64,000 nt of DNA from an uncultured Bariatricus sp. (lineage in GTDB: Bacteria > Bacillota > Clostridia > Lachnospirales > Lachnospiraceae): assembly GCA_934307065.1 (NCBI GenBank), contig CAKRCD010000003.1:1-64000 (forward strand). The letters run 5' to 3'. Shown piece after piece: positions 42,414-51,278 of this stretch (positions are counted from its first letter, which is position 1; each line of letters opens with the position of its first letter). The notes under the pieces were generated by a model. It had not been told where the DNA came from. It ran no database searches and worked only from the letters and a program-made list of their open reading frames with translations. The position numbers and the translations under genes are program-made.

Positions 42414-42638
42414 ATGTCAATCGAAGTTCTGGAACTGATTGGACACGCCATTGGCGGTGTGTGTCCTTTCGCCATCCCGGATGATGTCAGCGTGTACTTA
42501 GACAAATCCCTTGCCCGGTTTGAAACGGTGTTCCCAGCCTGTGGAAGCAGCAATAGTGCAATAGAGCTTACTATTCCGGAGATGGAAAAATATTCTGGTT
42601 ATAAAGAATGGATTGATGTCTGCAAAGACTGGAACTAA
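42414..42638 (+). pseudogene. C-terminal remnant of a YbaK/EbsC-type aminoacyl-tRNA editing protein
   Basis: A 74-residue frame matching only the last half of YbaK/EbsC-type deacylases (normally about 155-165 residues): ELIGHAIGGVCPFAIPDDV, then YLDKSLARFETVFPACGSS and a C-terminal ELTIPEMEKYSGY. The N-terminal half with the catalytic lysine is absent, and an in-frame TAA lies four codons before the ATG. Yet it keeps a good promoter, AGAGGTAGAATC ribosome site and terminator. It is either a decayed gene that regained a start or a functional mini-protein. I favour a remnant. Confidence 0.7.
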
Positions 42639-42687
42639 GAATGCTCAATAAAAAACAATTGATAAAGAAATTATCAAATAGCAGACA

Positions 42688-42752
42688 GCAAAAATCCCTG
42701 CTACAGTTAAATTGGAAGTACTTCTTCCTTTTCCTGTGTGCAGGGATTTTCT
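42688..42752. terminator. Terminator between the YbaK remnant and the convergent SDR gene
   Basis: Stem AGCAAAAATCCCTGC with GCAGGGATTTTCT around a 37-nt loop that contains its own small hairpin (GGAAG/CTTCC). T-runs occur on both strands (CTGTTTTATT plus, TTTTTGCTG minus), so it can serve both genes. Confidence 0.78.
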
Positions 42753-42825
42753 GTTTTATTGGATAATTAGGATGAACATATGGCTTTTTTAATCAATTTT
42801 GGGATATCTGTATTGATATATTTCA

Positions 42826-43626
42826 CTATGGTCTTAAGCCCATTCCACCTTCCAGAGTAATTGTCTCACCATTCATATATTTGAAATCCGGCGAAGCAAG
42901 TTGTACGCATACACGTCCAATTTCTTTTTCTACATCTCCGTAATGTCCTGCCGGCGGCATTTTCACATTTGCTTTAAATGCATCCGGATAAGCCTTCTGA
43001 AACTTTTCAAGCTGTGCTGTCCATGCAAGCGGGCATACAATGTTGGCATTGATTCCATCTGGTCCCCATTCATTTGCAGCGACTCTGGTAAGGCCACGAA
43101 TTCCTTCTTTCGCTGCTGCATATGCACACTGTCCATAGTTTCCGAAAAGTCCGGCCCCTGAAGCAAAATTGATGACAGAACCTTTTGTTTCTTTCAAGTA
43201 TGGATAGCAGGCCTTCATATAATAAAATACTGCATAAAGTCCGGAATAAATGGCAAGGTCAAACTGTTCTGTGGTATGGTCTACAATCGTCACACCGGAA
43301 GCAGATGCCTGTGCGTTATTGATCAGTACATCAATTCTGCCAAATTCTTTGATTGCTTCTTCTACCACATGTTTTGCAGCAGCCTCATTATCTGCACCTG
43401 CCGCTATGTCTGCCTGTACCGGAAGAACTTTGATTCCATAAAGTCTTTCTAATTCTTCTTTTGCATCCTGCAATTTCTGTAAATTACGTCCGGTTATAAC
43501 CAGATTTGCTCCTTCTTTTGCATATGCTGTTGCAATACCATAACCAATGGAGCCGCAGCTTCCATCACTTAATACTGCACGTCCTCCCCCTGTAATAATG
43601 ACTGTCTTTCCATTAAAATTTCCCAT
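42826..43626 (-). CDS. Short-chain dehydrogenase resembling 12-alpha-hydroxysteroid dehydrogenases
   Basis: Classical SDR of 266 residues. The cofactor loop is interrupted: TGGG (12-15), then an insertion rich in Ser/Gly, then GSIGYGIA. The NNAQ motif is at 103-106 and the catalytic Ser156, Tyr169 and Lys173 (YAAAK) are intact. NNAQASASG, IYSGLYAVFYYM and the C-terminal ETITLEGGMG match my recollection of 12-alpha-hydroxysteroid dehydrogenase from gut clostridia; this needs an alignment. The ATG at 43626 follows AAGGAGGACTTGAAT. Divergent from a MocR regulator that probably controls it. A sugar or other alcohol substrate remains possible. Confidence 0.85.
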   Translation of the reverse strand: MGNFNGKTVIITGGGRAVLSDGSCGSIGYGIATAYAKEGANLVITGRNLQKLQDAKEELERLYGIKVLPVQADIAAGADNEAAAKHVVEEAIKEFGRIDVLINNAQASASGVTIVDHTTEQFDLAIYSGLYAVFYYMKACYPYLKETKGSVINFASGAGLFGNYGQCAYAAAKEGIRGLTRVAANEWGPDGINANIVCPLAWTAQLEKFQKAYPDAFKANVKMPPAGHYGDVEKEIGRVCVQLASPDFKYMNGETITLEGGMGLRP

Positions 43627-43694
43627 ATTCAAGTCCTCCTTCTGAGCTGCTCTATAAAAATACCTGTCAGCATTTTTTATTTCCTTTCCATGGC

Positions 43695-43700
43695 ATTATA
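43695..43700 (-). promoter_or_regulatory. Possible -10 box of the SDR gene
   Basis: TATAAT on the minus strand, about 70 bp before the SDR start, with no -35 match 16-18 bp upstream. A short dyad TCC-AAAATA-GGA lies just upstream, which would suit an activator-dependent promoter. Confidence 0.4.
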
Positions 43701-43825
43701 TTAATCCTATTTTGGACTCTTTTAAATGCCCAATAAGAATATAAAAAAAGATATCAATTCCTTTAATTTTACTCATAAATGTACTAAAATACTTGTAGAC
43801 AATAACAGAAAAAGGACTTGAATTT

Positions 43826-45220
43826 ATGCTTCACTATGATTTTGAAAAAAGAAATGAATTATCTAAATATGAATATCTCTACCGCTGTCTGAAAGAAGAT
43901 ATCGTGACAGGGCGCATTGCACAAGGATCCCGTATGCCCTCAAAGCGTACACTTGCTGAAGATAACGGCATCAGTATCCGCACCGTATTAAATGCCTATA
44001 ACCAGCTTTTAGTAGAAGGGTATCTGGAATCCAGAGAACGAAGTGGATACTATGTGGTATCTGATTTTGATTCACCTTTAAGGTTCCAAAAAGTAAATAT
44101 CCCGCTTCCGGCTCCTGAACCGGAAGAAGACTGGATCATTGATTTTACCACAAATACTTGTATTTATGAAAAGTTTCCATTTTCTGTCTGGTCGAAAGTG
44201 ATTCGGCAGGTTCTTACGGATTATCATATTCAGCTTGCAAAACGAGGAGATTTTCTGGGAAGTCCTAGACTACGTCAGGAAATCGCAAACTATTTGTATC
44301 AGAATCGAAATATTCTGGTGTCTCCTGACTATATTGTTATCGGAACCGGAATCGAATACCTGTATTATAAATTGATTTCTCTGCTTCCTGAAAATGCAGT
44401 TTATACGTTAGAAAATCCCGGTTATAAAAAAATCCGAAGAATTTTTAAGGATCATCACGTGAACTGGATCTCCACATCTATGGATGAAAATGGAATTAAT
44501 ATGAAAAGTCTTCGGGACGGTAACGCCACCGTTGTCCATACTTCCCCGGAACATCACTATCCGCTTGGTACCGTAATGTCAGCCAGAAGAAGACAGGAGC
44601 TTCTTGCCTGGCTTAGCGAATCTGAAAACCATTATATTATCGAAGACGATTATGACTGTGAATTCCGCTATCATGGACATACAATTTCCGCTCTGTATGG
44701 AATGGATCAGAGCAGACGTGTCATTTATATGAATACTTTCAGTAAAACCATGACTCCGGCCTTGCGTATCAGCTATATGATACTTCCGCCTGATCTCTTA
44801 AAGAAATATGTAAACACTACCAATTTCTATTCCAATACTTCCTCTAACCTAGAGCAGGAAGCTTTGGCCCGTTTTCTACATGATGGATATTTTGACAAAC
44901 ATTTAAACCGTATGCGGAAATATTATTTGCAACAAGGGACACGGCTCAAGAATGCACTGCTCGACACACCATCGATTCCCATTGTAGAAATAAGCGGGAT
45001 TGAAACCGGAACTCATCTACTGGTAAAGTTAAATACCTCTTTATCCGATGCGGTAATAAAAAAGAGAGCTGCCGAGTTAAAGATAAACTTATGTTGTCTT
45101 TCAGAATATTGTACCGAAAAGCGGGAACAGTACACACATACATTAATACTGAACTATTCATCTATGCCAAATGAACAATTGCAAAAAGTAACAGCCCTTT
45201 TAGGACAGATTTTTTTCTAA
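43826..45220 (+). CDS. MocR-family regulator (GntR HTH plus aminotransferase-like domain)
   Basis: 464 residues. A GntR-type winged helix (about 12-80; GSRMPSKRTLAEDNGISIRT) is joined to a PLP-dependent aminotransferase-fold domain (about 110-460). PLP site residues are present: DDYD (273-276) and the Schiff-base lysine Lys307 in NTFSKTMTPALR. Such proteins (GabR, PdxR type) use PLP and an amine or amino acid as effector. The gene is divergent from the SDR with a 199-bp gap, suggesting control of that gene. The start ATG has AAAAAGGACTTGAATTT upstream. Confidence 0.9.
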   Translation: MLHYDFEKRNELSKYEYLYRCLKEDIVTGRIAQGSRMPSKRTLAEDNGISIRTVLNAYNQLLVEGYLESRERSGYYVVSDFDSPLRFQKVNIPLPAPEPEEDWIIDFTTNTCIYEKFPFSVWSKVIRQVLTDYHIQLAKRGDFLGSPRLRQEIANYLYQNRNILVSPDYIVIGTGIEYLYYKLISLLPENAVYTLENPGYKKIRRIFKDHHVNWISTSMDENGINMKSLRDGNATVVHTSPEHHYPLGTVMSARRRQELLAWLSESENHYIIEDDYDCEFRYHGHTISALYGMDQSRRVIYMNTFSKTMTPALRISYMILPPDLLKKYVNTTNFYSNTSSNLEQEALARFLHDGYFDKHLNRMRKYYLQQGTRLKNALLDTPSIPIVEISGIETGTHLLVKLNTSLSDAVIKKRAAELKINLCCLSEYCTEKREQYTHTLILNYSSMPNEQLQKVTALLGQIFF

Positions 45221-45268
45221 ATTATAATTTTTATCATATAAAAATGTTTCATTCTATAACATTAGAAA

Positions 45269-45303
45269 ACAGGCAGTTAATCATTTCTCGATTAACTGCC
45301 TGT
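45269..45303. terminator. Bidirectional terminator between MocR and flotillin genes
   Basis: A perfect 14-bp stem ACAGGCAGTTAATC / GATTAACTGCCTGT with a 7-nt loop, placed between two convergent genes. Confidence 0.85.
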
Positions 45304-45354
45304 CATTTAATGAATAAACATATTTCTCACTTTTACATTGTACTTCGTATTATT

Positions 45355-46965
45355 TTATTCTTCTTTTTCTTCGCCTGCTCCATCGGTCACATTACCGCCA
45401 TCTGCCAGCTTGCCGCCAAGGAATCCGGCTAAAACGGACTGTAAATCTACACCTGTTGATTCTTTCAAACCTTCTGTGACCTGTGTGAATGTACCAACAA
45501 TATCTTTTACAAGCTTTGTGGAATTTCCATCTCCGTACATGGTAATCTTATCAACCTTGCCCAGAGGTTCTGCAATATTCTTTGCAATTTCCGGCATTGC
45601 CTTGAAATACATTTCCAGAATTGCAGCCTCTCCCATCTGTTTCATAGCTTCTGCTTTTCTTTCAATACCTTCTGCTTCCGCAAGGGCTTTTGCCTTGATT
45701 GCTTCCGCTTCTGCAAGACCTTTGCTACGGATACCTTCCGCTTCCTGCTCCATTGCGTATTTCTGAGCTTCTGCGGTTGCTTTTAATGCCTCTGCTTCTT
45801 TTTCCCGCTCAAACTTATCTGCTTCTGCATTTTTCTGACGTTCAAAGAGCTGTGCTTCTGAGTTTCTCTGGGTTTCATAAAGCTTGGCATCTGCTTCCTG
45901 CTGTTTTGCATATTTGTCTGCTTCTGCCTGCTTCTTTATGGTCGCTTCCAGACTGCGTTCTGTTAATTCAACTTCTTTTTCCTTTAAGGTAATCGCCTTT
46001 TCCTGACGTGCCAAATCTGCATCGGCTGTGGTAATTTCCACGGTCTTACGCTCTGTTTCTTTCTGTATCTGGTAAGCCGCATCTGCAATCGCTTTCTTCG
46101 TATCCGCATCCTTCTGGAGTTCTGCTTTGCGGATATTCAAATCTGTTTCCTTTTGTGCAATCAAGGTTGCTGCACTAATCTCAGCTTCTTTCGCTTCCTG
46201 GTCTGCTTGAGCCTGCACAACTGCTTTTTCTTTCTGTGCTCTTGCTTGTGCATTGGCAATTTCCAGTTCTGCTGTTACCTGGGCATCATTTGCTTCTTTC
46301 TTTGCCATTGCCTGTGCTCTTGCAATCTCTTTTTCACTTTCCGCACGGGAAATCGCTGCATTTTTCTGGATTTTGACAATGTTATCTACACCAAGGTTTT
46401 CAATAACACCATTTCCATCCACAAAGTTCTGCACATTAAAGCTGACAATATCAAGTCCCATTGCAGCCAGATCCGGCTCTGCATTTTCTTTTACCAGAGT
46501 TGCAAACTTCTGTCTGTCAGAAACCATTTCTTCCAGATTCATCTTACCAACGATTTCACGCATATTACCTTCCAGGACCTCTCTGGAAACCTGTGCTATG
46601 TAATCTGTCGGCTTATTCAGGAAATTCTGTGCCGCAAGTGCAAGCCGTTCTTCCTGGTCACTTATCTTTACATTGACAGCCGCATCCACACGGATATTAA
46701 TATAATCTGCTGTCGGTACTGCACTGGATGTTTTAACATCAATCGGAATCAACTGCAAATTCAGTTCATCCTTCTTCTCAAGAAAAGGAATCTTAATTCC
46801 GGCCTTTCCTATCAGTACCTTTGGCTGCTTTCTAAGACCTGAAATGATGAAAGCTGTATCCGGTGACGCTTTCACATATCCTGTTGCTAATAATGCAACC
46901 ACAAAAATTACAACAATAGCAATCGGAAAAATCGCCCCCACCATGTCTAAAACCTCAAAAATCAT
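45355..46965 (-). CDS. floT: Flotillin-like SPFH-domain protein
   Basis: A membrane scaffold protein of 536 residues. One N-terminal membrane helix (about 8-30), an SPFH domain (about 33-210), then a long Ala/Glu/Lys/Gln-rich coiled coil (about 205-440) with the EA-repeats typical of flotillins, and a C-terminal GDGNST/FTQVTEGLKE segment. Flotillins organise membrane microdomains. The usual NfeD-family partner (as in yuaF-floT) is not next to it here. The ATG at 46965 follows CAGGAGGATAAGGT. Single gene with a terminator shared with MocR. Confidence 0.92.
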   Translation of the reverse strand: MIFEVLDMVGAIFPIAIVVIFVVALLATGYVKASPDTAFIISGLRKQPKVLIGKAGIKIPFLEKKDELNLQLIPIDVKTSSAVPTADYINIRVDAAVNVKISDQEERLALAAQNFLNKPTDYIAQVSREVLEGNMREIVGKMNLEEMVSDRQKFATLVKENAEPDLAAMGLDIVSFNVQNFVDGNGVIENLGVDNIVKIQKNAAISRAESEKEIARAQAMAKKEANDAQVTAELEIANAQARAQKEKAVVQAQADQEAKEAEISAATLIAQKETDLNIRKAELQKDADTKKAIADAAYQIQKETERKTVEITTADADLARQEKAITLKEKEVELTERSLEATIKKQAEADKYAKQQEADAKLYETQRNSEAQLFERQKNAEADKFEREKEAEALKATAEAQKYAMEQEAEGIRSKGLAEAEAIKAKALAEAEGIERKAEAMKQMGEAAILEMYFKAMPEIAKNIAEPLGKVDKITMYGDGNSTKLVKDIVGTFTQVTEGLKESTGVDLQSVLAGFLGGKLADGGNVTDGAGEEKEE

Positions 46966-47081
46966 ACCTTATCCTCCTGTGTATTAAAATTTATACTATT
47001 ATATCATTTTTATATTAACAATTTACAACTTCATTCTTAATTTTTAGTTAACATATGGAGAATTTCATATCTCTCATCTTT

Positions 47082-47561
47082 CTACTTATGATATGGTTCC
47101 CCTGAAATAATACGATAACTTCTGTAAATCTGTTCTAACAGGATAACCCGCATCAACTGATGCGGAAATGTCATTTTTGAAAAACTTAACGCAAAATCAG
47201 AACGTTTGAGGATTTCAGCACCAAGACCAATCGAACCGCCTATTACGAAAATAATATGGCTTTTTCCCTGAACACCAAGCGTATCAATTTTGTCTGCCAG
47301 TTCTTCGGAAGAAAGTAGTTTTCCCGCTATCTCCAATGTAATGACAAATGCGTCATCCTTCATATATTTCATAAGACGCTCTGCTTCTTTTGCACGGATA
47401 GTATTTTCTACATTTTCGCTGGCATTCTCCGGTGTTTTTTCATCTGCGACTTCGATTACTTCTAATTTACAATATTTACTAAGACGTTTGCTGTACTCTG
47501 CAATTGCGTCTTTTAAATATTTTTCTTTGATTTTTCCGACTGTTAAAATAGTAATTCTCAT
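47082..47561 (-). CDS. rlmH: 23S rRNA (pseudouridine1915-N3)-methyltransferase
   Basis: SPOUT-fold methyltransferase acting on helix 69 of 23S rRNA within 70S ribosomes. 159 residues, exact family size. The SAM knot is visible as FVIGGSIGLGAEILKR (about 105-120) and the C-terminal MTFPHQLMRVILLEQIYRSY. The start ATG at 47561 is 3 bp after the dCMP deaminase stop, so the two are cotranscribed. Confidence 0.96.
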   Translation of the reverse strand: MRITILTVGKIKEKYLKDAIAEYSKRLSKYCKLEVIEVADEKTPENASENVENTIRAKEAERLMKYMKDDAFVITLEIAGKLLSSEELADKIDTLGVQGKSHIIFVIGGSIGLGAEILKRSDFALSFSKMTFPHQLMRVILLEQIYRSYRIISGEPYHK

Positions 47562-47564
47562 TGT

Positions 47565-48053
47565 CTAGTAACCTAAAGCTCCTTCCAATGATTCATCATT
47601 CTCTATCCAGTCAGACACATCTACTGTGCGATACTCGTCTTTGGTATCACGGATATATACTTTCTCGATTCCTGCATTGATGATCTGACGTTTACACATA
47701 GAACAGCTATTGGCATTCTTGACGTATTCGCCCGTATCCATCTCAACCCCCACTAAATAAATGGAGCTTCCAATCATCTTATCACGGGAGGCACTGATAA
47801 TCGCATTTGCCTCCGCATGGACACTACGGCAAAGCTCATACCGCTCTCCCCGTGGCACATTCAGTTTTTGCCGGATACACATTCCCAAATCGGAGCAATT
47901 CTTTCTCCCGCGCGGTGCACCTACATAACCTGTGGAAATAACTTCGTCATTCTTTACAATGACTGCACCGTATCGTCTCCGGAGGCAAGTTCCTCTCTGA
48001 GACACCATTTCTGCCAAATCCAGATAGTAATTGATTTTATCTCTACGTTCCAT
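47565..48053 (-). CDS. Deoxycytidylate deaminase-family protein
   Basis: Zinc-dependent deaminase converting dCMP to dUMP for dTTP supply (ComEB/DCTD family). 162 residues. The zinc and catalytic residues are in SVHAEANAI (His79, Glu81) and SCSMCKRQI (Cys117, Cys120). TGYVGAPRGRKNCSDLGMC upstream of the active site is characteristic. The ATG at 48053 follows GAGGAAGAACG. Cotranscribed with rlmH. A broader cytidine/deoxycytidylate specificity cannot be excluded. Confidence 0.93.
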   Translation of the reverse strand: MERRDKINYYLDLAEMVSQRGTCLRRRYGAVIVKNDEVISTGYVGAPRGRKNCSDLGMCIRQKLNVPRGERYELCRSVHAEANAIISASRDKMIGSSIYLVGVEMDTGEYVKNANSCSMCKRQIINAGIEKVYIRDTKDEYRTVDVSDWIENDESLEGALGY

Positions 48054-48123
48054 CGTTCTTCCTCACTTTTTTTACCAGAAAATATCCTTCGGAGCTTTCT
48101 GTCAAATGCCCTGCAGCACCGGA

Positions 48124-48777
48124 TTATTTCAAAACCACTCCGGCAATTTGATTGGCCTTTTCTACAATATAGTCTGCTCCTGCGGCTTCCAGTTCTGTTC
48201 TGTCTCCATAACCATACAGTACACCTAGTGAAGCAACCTGATTTTTCTTTGCGCCAAAAATATCATGTTCCCGATCACCCACCATCAGCACTTGAGATTT
48301 CATTTTTTCAGTAACTCCCAGCTTTACAAGTGCATTCCGCATAATATCAGCTTTTGCAACCAGAGATTCGTCCATGGACGCTCCGCAGATAACATCAAAA
48401 TATTTATCAAATTCAAAATATTCCGCAATCTGCTTTGCAAATTTTTCCGGTTTCGATGTTGCAATGGCAAGTTTTCTTCCATTTTCTTTTAATACCCGAA
48501 AACTTTCTACAATTCCTTCGTACACTTCATTTTCAAATATTCCACCATTGGTATAATATTCACGGTAACACCGAATTGCTTCTTCTGCCTGTTCCCCGCT
48601 CATACCGAAATATTTCTGAAATGACTCAGAAAGCGGTGGTCCGATAAATCTTCTGAGGACACTGTTGTCCGGCACTGCATAACCCATCTTCTTTACCGCA
48701 TAGGCAACGGAATTCATAATTCCCGGTCCCGACTCGGTTATGGTTCCATCTAAATCAAATAAAATATATTGATACAT
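48124..48777 (-). CDS. HAD-superfamily hydrolase (phosphoglycolate phosphatase/5'-nucleotidase type)
   Basis: 217-residue HAD phosphatase with motif I FDLDGTITES (nucleophile Asp8, acid Asp10), motif II IATSKP (about 109-114), the conserved lysine near 148 and motif IV VGDREHDIFGAK (about 168-179). The cap domain is the helical Gph type. The likely substrate is a small phosphate ester or nucleotide. It lies between nfnB and the dCMP deaminase gene. Confidence 0.9.
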   Translation of the reverse strand: MYQYILFDLDGTITESGPGIMNSVAYAVKKMGYAVPDNSVLRRFIGPPLSESFQKYFGMSGEQAEEAIRCYREYYTNGGIFENEVYEGIVESFRVLKENGRKLAIATSKPEKFAKQIAEYFEFDKYFDVICGASMDESLVAKADIMRNALVKLGVTEKMKSQVLMVGDREHDIFGAKKNQVASLGVLYGYGDRTELEAAGADYIVEKANQIAGVVLK

Positions 48778-48815
48778 GTTCCTTTATCCCCTTATCTTCT
48801 TATTCCATTGCACGA

Positions 48816-50198
48816 TTACTGATTCGACAAATATTCGTGGATTCCTTGTGCTGCAGCTTTTCCTGCACCCATGGCAAGAATTACAGTTGCAGCTCCGGTA
48901 ACCGCATCGCCGCCGGCATATACCCCTTCTTTGGTTGTCTTCCCTTTTTCATCTGCCACAATGCATTTCCACTGATTGATTGCAAGTCCCTCTGTGGTTG
49001 AGGCAATCAATGGATTCGGCGAAGTTCCAAGGGACATAATTACGGTATCCACATCTAAGATAAACTCAGAACCCAAAATTGCAGTCGGACGTCTTCTTCC
49101 AGACTCATCTGCTTCTGTCAGTTCCATCTTAACGCACTTGATTCCCTGAACCCAGCCATCTTTTTCCACAATTTCTACCGGATTTGTCAATACATCAAAA
49201 ATCACGCCTTCTTCTTTGGCATGATGCACTTCTTCTGCACGTGCCGGAAGTTCTTCTTCGCTTCTTCTATATACAATGTGTACCTCGGCCCCAAGGCGTA
49301 GTGCGGTTCTTGCGGCATCCATAGCCACGTTTCCTCCACCTACGACGGCTACCTTCTTTCCACCGATAATTGGGGTATCATACTCTTCTTTTGCGGCTTT
49401 CATCAGATTGCTTCGTGTCAGATATTCATTGGCTGAAAATACACCGTTTGCATTCTCTCCCGGTATTCCCATGAATTTCGGAAGTCCGGCCCCCGAACCA
49501 ATAAAGACTGCTTCATATCCTTCTTCTTCGATTAACTGATCTATGGTTGTAGACTTTCCAATCACCACGTTCGTCTCGAAAGTTACTCCCAACTCTTTTA
49601 CCTTTTCAATTTCTTTGGCTACTATTTTTTCCTTCGGAAGACGAAATTCCGGGATTCCATATACCAGAACACCACCCAGTTCGTGAAGTGCCTCAAATAC
49701 GGTTACATCGTATCCCAACTTCGCCAAATCTCCTGCACAGGTAAGCCCAGAAGGCCCGGAACCAATAATTGCTACTTTATGTCCGTTTTTCTTCTCTGCT
49801 TTTACCGGCTTGATATCATTTTCAAGGGCATAGTCTGCCACAAACCGTTCCAGTTTTCCGATAGAAATAGAGTCTCCTTTGATGCCGCGGATACATCTTC
49901 CCTCGCACTGGGATTCCTGTGGGCAGACACGACCACATACTGCAGGCAATGCCGAGGATTCACTGATAATTCGATATGCTTCTTCTATATTTCCCGCCTT
50001 AATCGCACTGATAAATCCCGGAATATTGATTCCTACCGGGCAGCCTTTTACACATTGTGCATTCTTACATCCAATACATCTGGATGCTTCACACATGGCC
50101 TCTTCCTGATTATACCCATGACACACTTCTTCAAAGTTCGTTGCCCGTACTTTTGGGTCTTGTTCTCTTACCGGTATACGTTCTAATACATTTGCCAT
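48816..50198 (-). CDS. NfnB-type NADPH-binding large subunit (glutamate synthase small-chain family)
   Basis: 460 residues. The N-terminus has two [4Fe-4S] cysteine sets: CIGCKNAQCVKGC (Cys41, 44, 49, 53) and Cys88, 92, 98, 102. Then an FAD domain (IGSGPSGLTCAGDLAK near 145) and an NADPH domain (VVGGGNVAMDAART near 285). As a homolog of glutamate synthase small chain it is often called gltA, but beside the NfnA-like gene it best fits NADH-dependent reduced ferredoxin:NADP+ oxidoreductase, which bifurcates electrons. Start ATG overlaps the previous stop as TAATG, with GGAGGTGACGAA upstream. Confidence 0.9.
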   Translation of the reverse strand: MANVLERIPVREQDPKVRATNFEEVCHGYNQEEAMCEASRCIGCKNAQCVKGCPVGINIPGFISAIKAGNIEEAYRIISESSALPAVCGRVCPQESQCEGRCIRGIKGDSISIGKLERFVADYALENDIKPVKAEKKNGHKVAIIGSGPSGLTCAGDLAKLGYDVTVFEALHELGGVLVYGIPEFRLPKEKIVAKEIEKVKELGVTFETNVVIGKSTTIDQLIEEEGYEAVFIGSGAGLPKFMGIPGENANGVFSANEYLTRSNLMKAAKEEYDTPIIGGKKVAVVGGGNVAMDAARTALRLGAEVHIVYRRSEEELPARAEEVHHAKEEGVIFDVLTNPVEIVEKDGWVQGIKCVKMELTEADESGRRRPTAILGSEFILDVDTVIMSLGTSPNPLIASTTEGLAINQWKCIVADEKGKTTKEGVYAGGDAVTGAATVILAMGAGKAAAQGIHEYLSNQ

Positions 50199-51085
50199 TA
50201 TTCGTCACCTCCGCACTGACCACATCCGCCATGATGGGTGGCTCCTTCCTGCCATCTCAGCATGGCTCTGCCTTCTTCGGTTTTATACATGGCCTGTCTT
50301 TTCATTGCCTGATCGAAATCAACCAGATGACCGTCAAATTCCGGTCCGTCTACACATGCAAACTTCACTTCATTTCCAACCTGCAGTCTGCATGCACCGC
50401 ACATACCTGTCCCATCTACCATAATTGGATTCATACTTACAATCGTCTTGATTCCAAGCTTTTTCGTGAGCAGGCAGACAAATTTCATCATAACCATCGG
50501 TCCAATGGCAACGCAGACATCATACCGGTTCCCAACAGCTGCCAGTTCTTCTATTTTACTGGTAACCATCCCTGCATGACCATACGAGCCATCATCTGTA
50601 CATGGATAGTAATTTCCGGCTGCTGCTTTCATCTGATCTTCCAGTATAATGTAATCCTTATTTCTCGCACCGATAATTACATCCACATTCACGCCGTGTT
50701 CTTTCATCCATTTAACCTGCGGATATACTGGTGCAGCACCTACACCACCACCTACGAACAGAATTTTCATATTTTTTAATTTTTCGATGTCTATATCTAT
50801 AAGCTCTGAAGCACATCCCAGCGGTCCTGCTACATCCTGAAAGTAATCGCCCTCTTTTAAACACGCCATCTTTTCAGTAGATAAACCAACACTTTGGAAT
50901 ACAATAGTAATGATTCCTTCTTCTCTATCGTAATCACAAATGGTAAGCGGAATACGCTCGCCCTCTTTACCCATTTTCACAATAACAAATTGTCCCGGTT
51001 TACAGTGTTTTGCAACACGTGGGACCTCTATATCCATAAGAAAAATCTTTTCTGCAAGCTTGCTTGCCTTTCTGATTTTGTACAT
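50198..51085 (-). CDS. NfnA-type FAD/[2Fe-2S] small subunit (sulfide/dihydroorotate dehydrogenase-like)
   Basis: 295 residues. Ferredoxin reductase-like: FAD domain with ERIPLTICDYD (about 42-52), NAD-binding domain with VGGGVGAAPVYPQVKWMKE (about 109-127) and a C-terminal [2Fe-2S] site in MCGACRLQ...KFACVDGPEF. Partner of the NfnB-type protein; genes overlap by 1 bp. The pair would transfer electrons between NADH, ferredoxin and NADP+. The ATG at 51085 follows AAGAGGCGAAAGACC; the open frame to 51154 has no better start. A role as sulfide dehydrogenase is the alternative. Confidence 0.9.
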   Translation of the reverse strand: MYKIRKASKLAEKIFLMDIEVPRVAKHCKPGQFVIVKMGKEGERIPLTICDYDREEGIITIVFQSVGLSTEKMACLKEGDYFQDVAGPLGCASELIDIDIEKLKNMKILFVGGGVGAAPVYPQVKWMKEHGVNVDVIIGARNKDYIILEDQMKAAAGNYYPCTDDGSYGHAGMVTSKIEELAAVGNRYDVCVAIGPMVMMKFVCLLTKKLGIKTIVSMNPIMVDGTGMCGACRLQVGNEVKFACVDGPEFDGHLVDFDQAMKRQAMYKTEEGRAMLRWQEGATHHGGCGQCGGDE

Positions 51086-51185
51086 GGTCTTTCGCCTCTT
51101 TTCCTTTTCATTTCCACTAGTTTTTATCATAAGATATCTATCTGTAAATAGCAAGAATCGTTAAGAATTAGACAATTCAAATGTC

Positions 51186-51230
51186 AAAAAAGAGTATATG
51201 CAAAATTTCGAAACAGCGTATACTCTTTTT
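51186..51230 (-). terminator. Intrinsic terminator after the zinc-ribbon/TPR gene
   Basis: Stem AAAAAGAGTATACGC / GCATATACTCTTTTT (one mismatch pair) with a 14-nt loop and a T-run on the minus strand, about 50 bp past the stop. Confidence 0.82.
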
Positions 51231-51278
51231 GTCTTTTTATTCATTTATAATAATTTTTATTACTATTCTTCTTATTAT

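Noticed and set aside
46153..46842. 229-residue plus-strand frame
   Set aside because: Antisense to the repetitive flotillin coiled coil, which leaves long open frames on the other strand.
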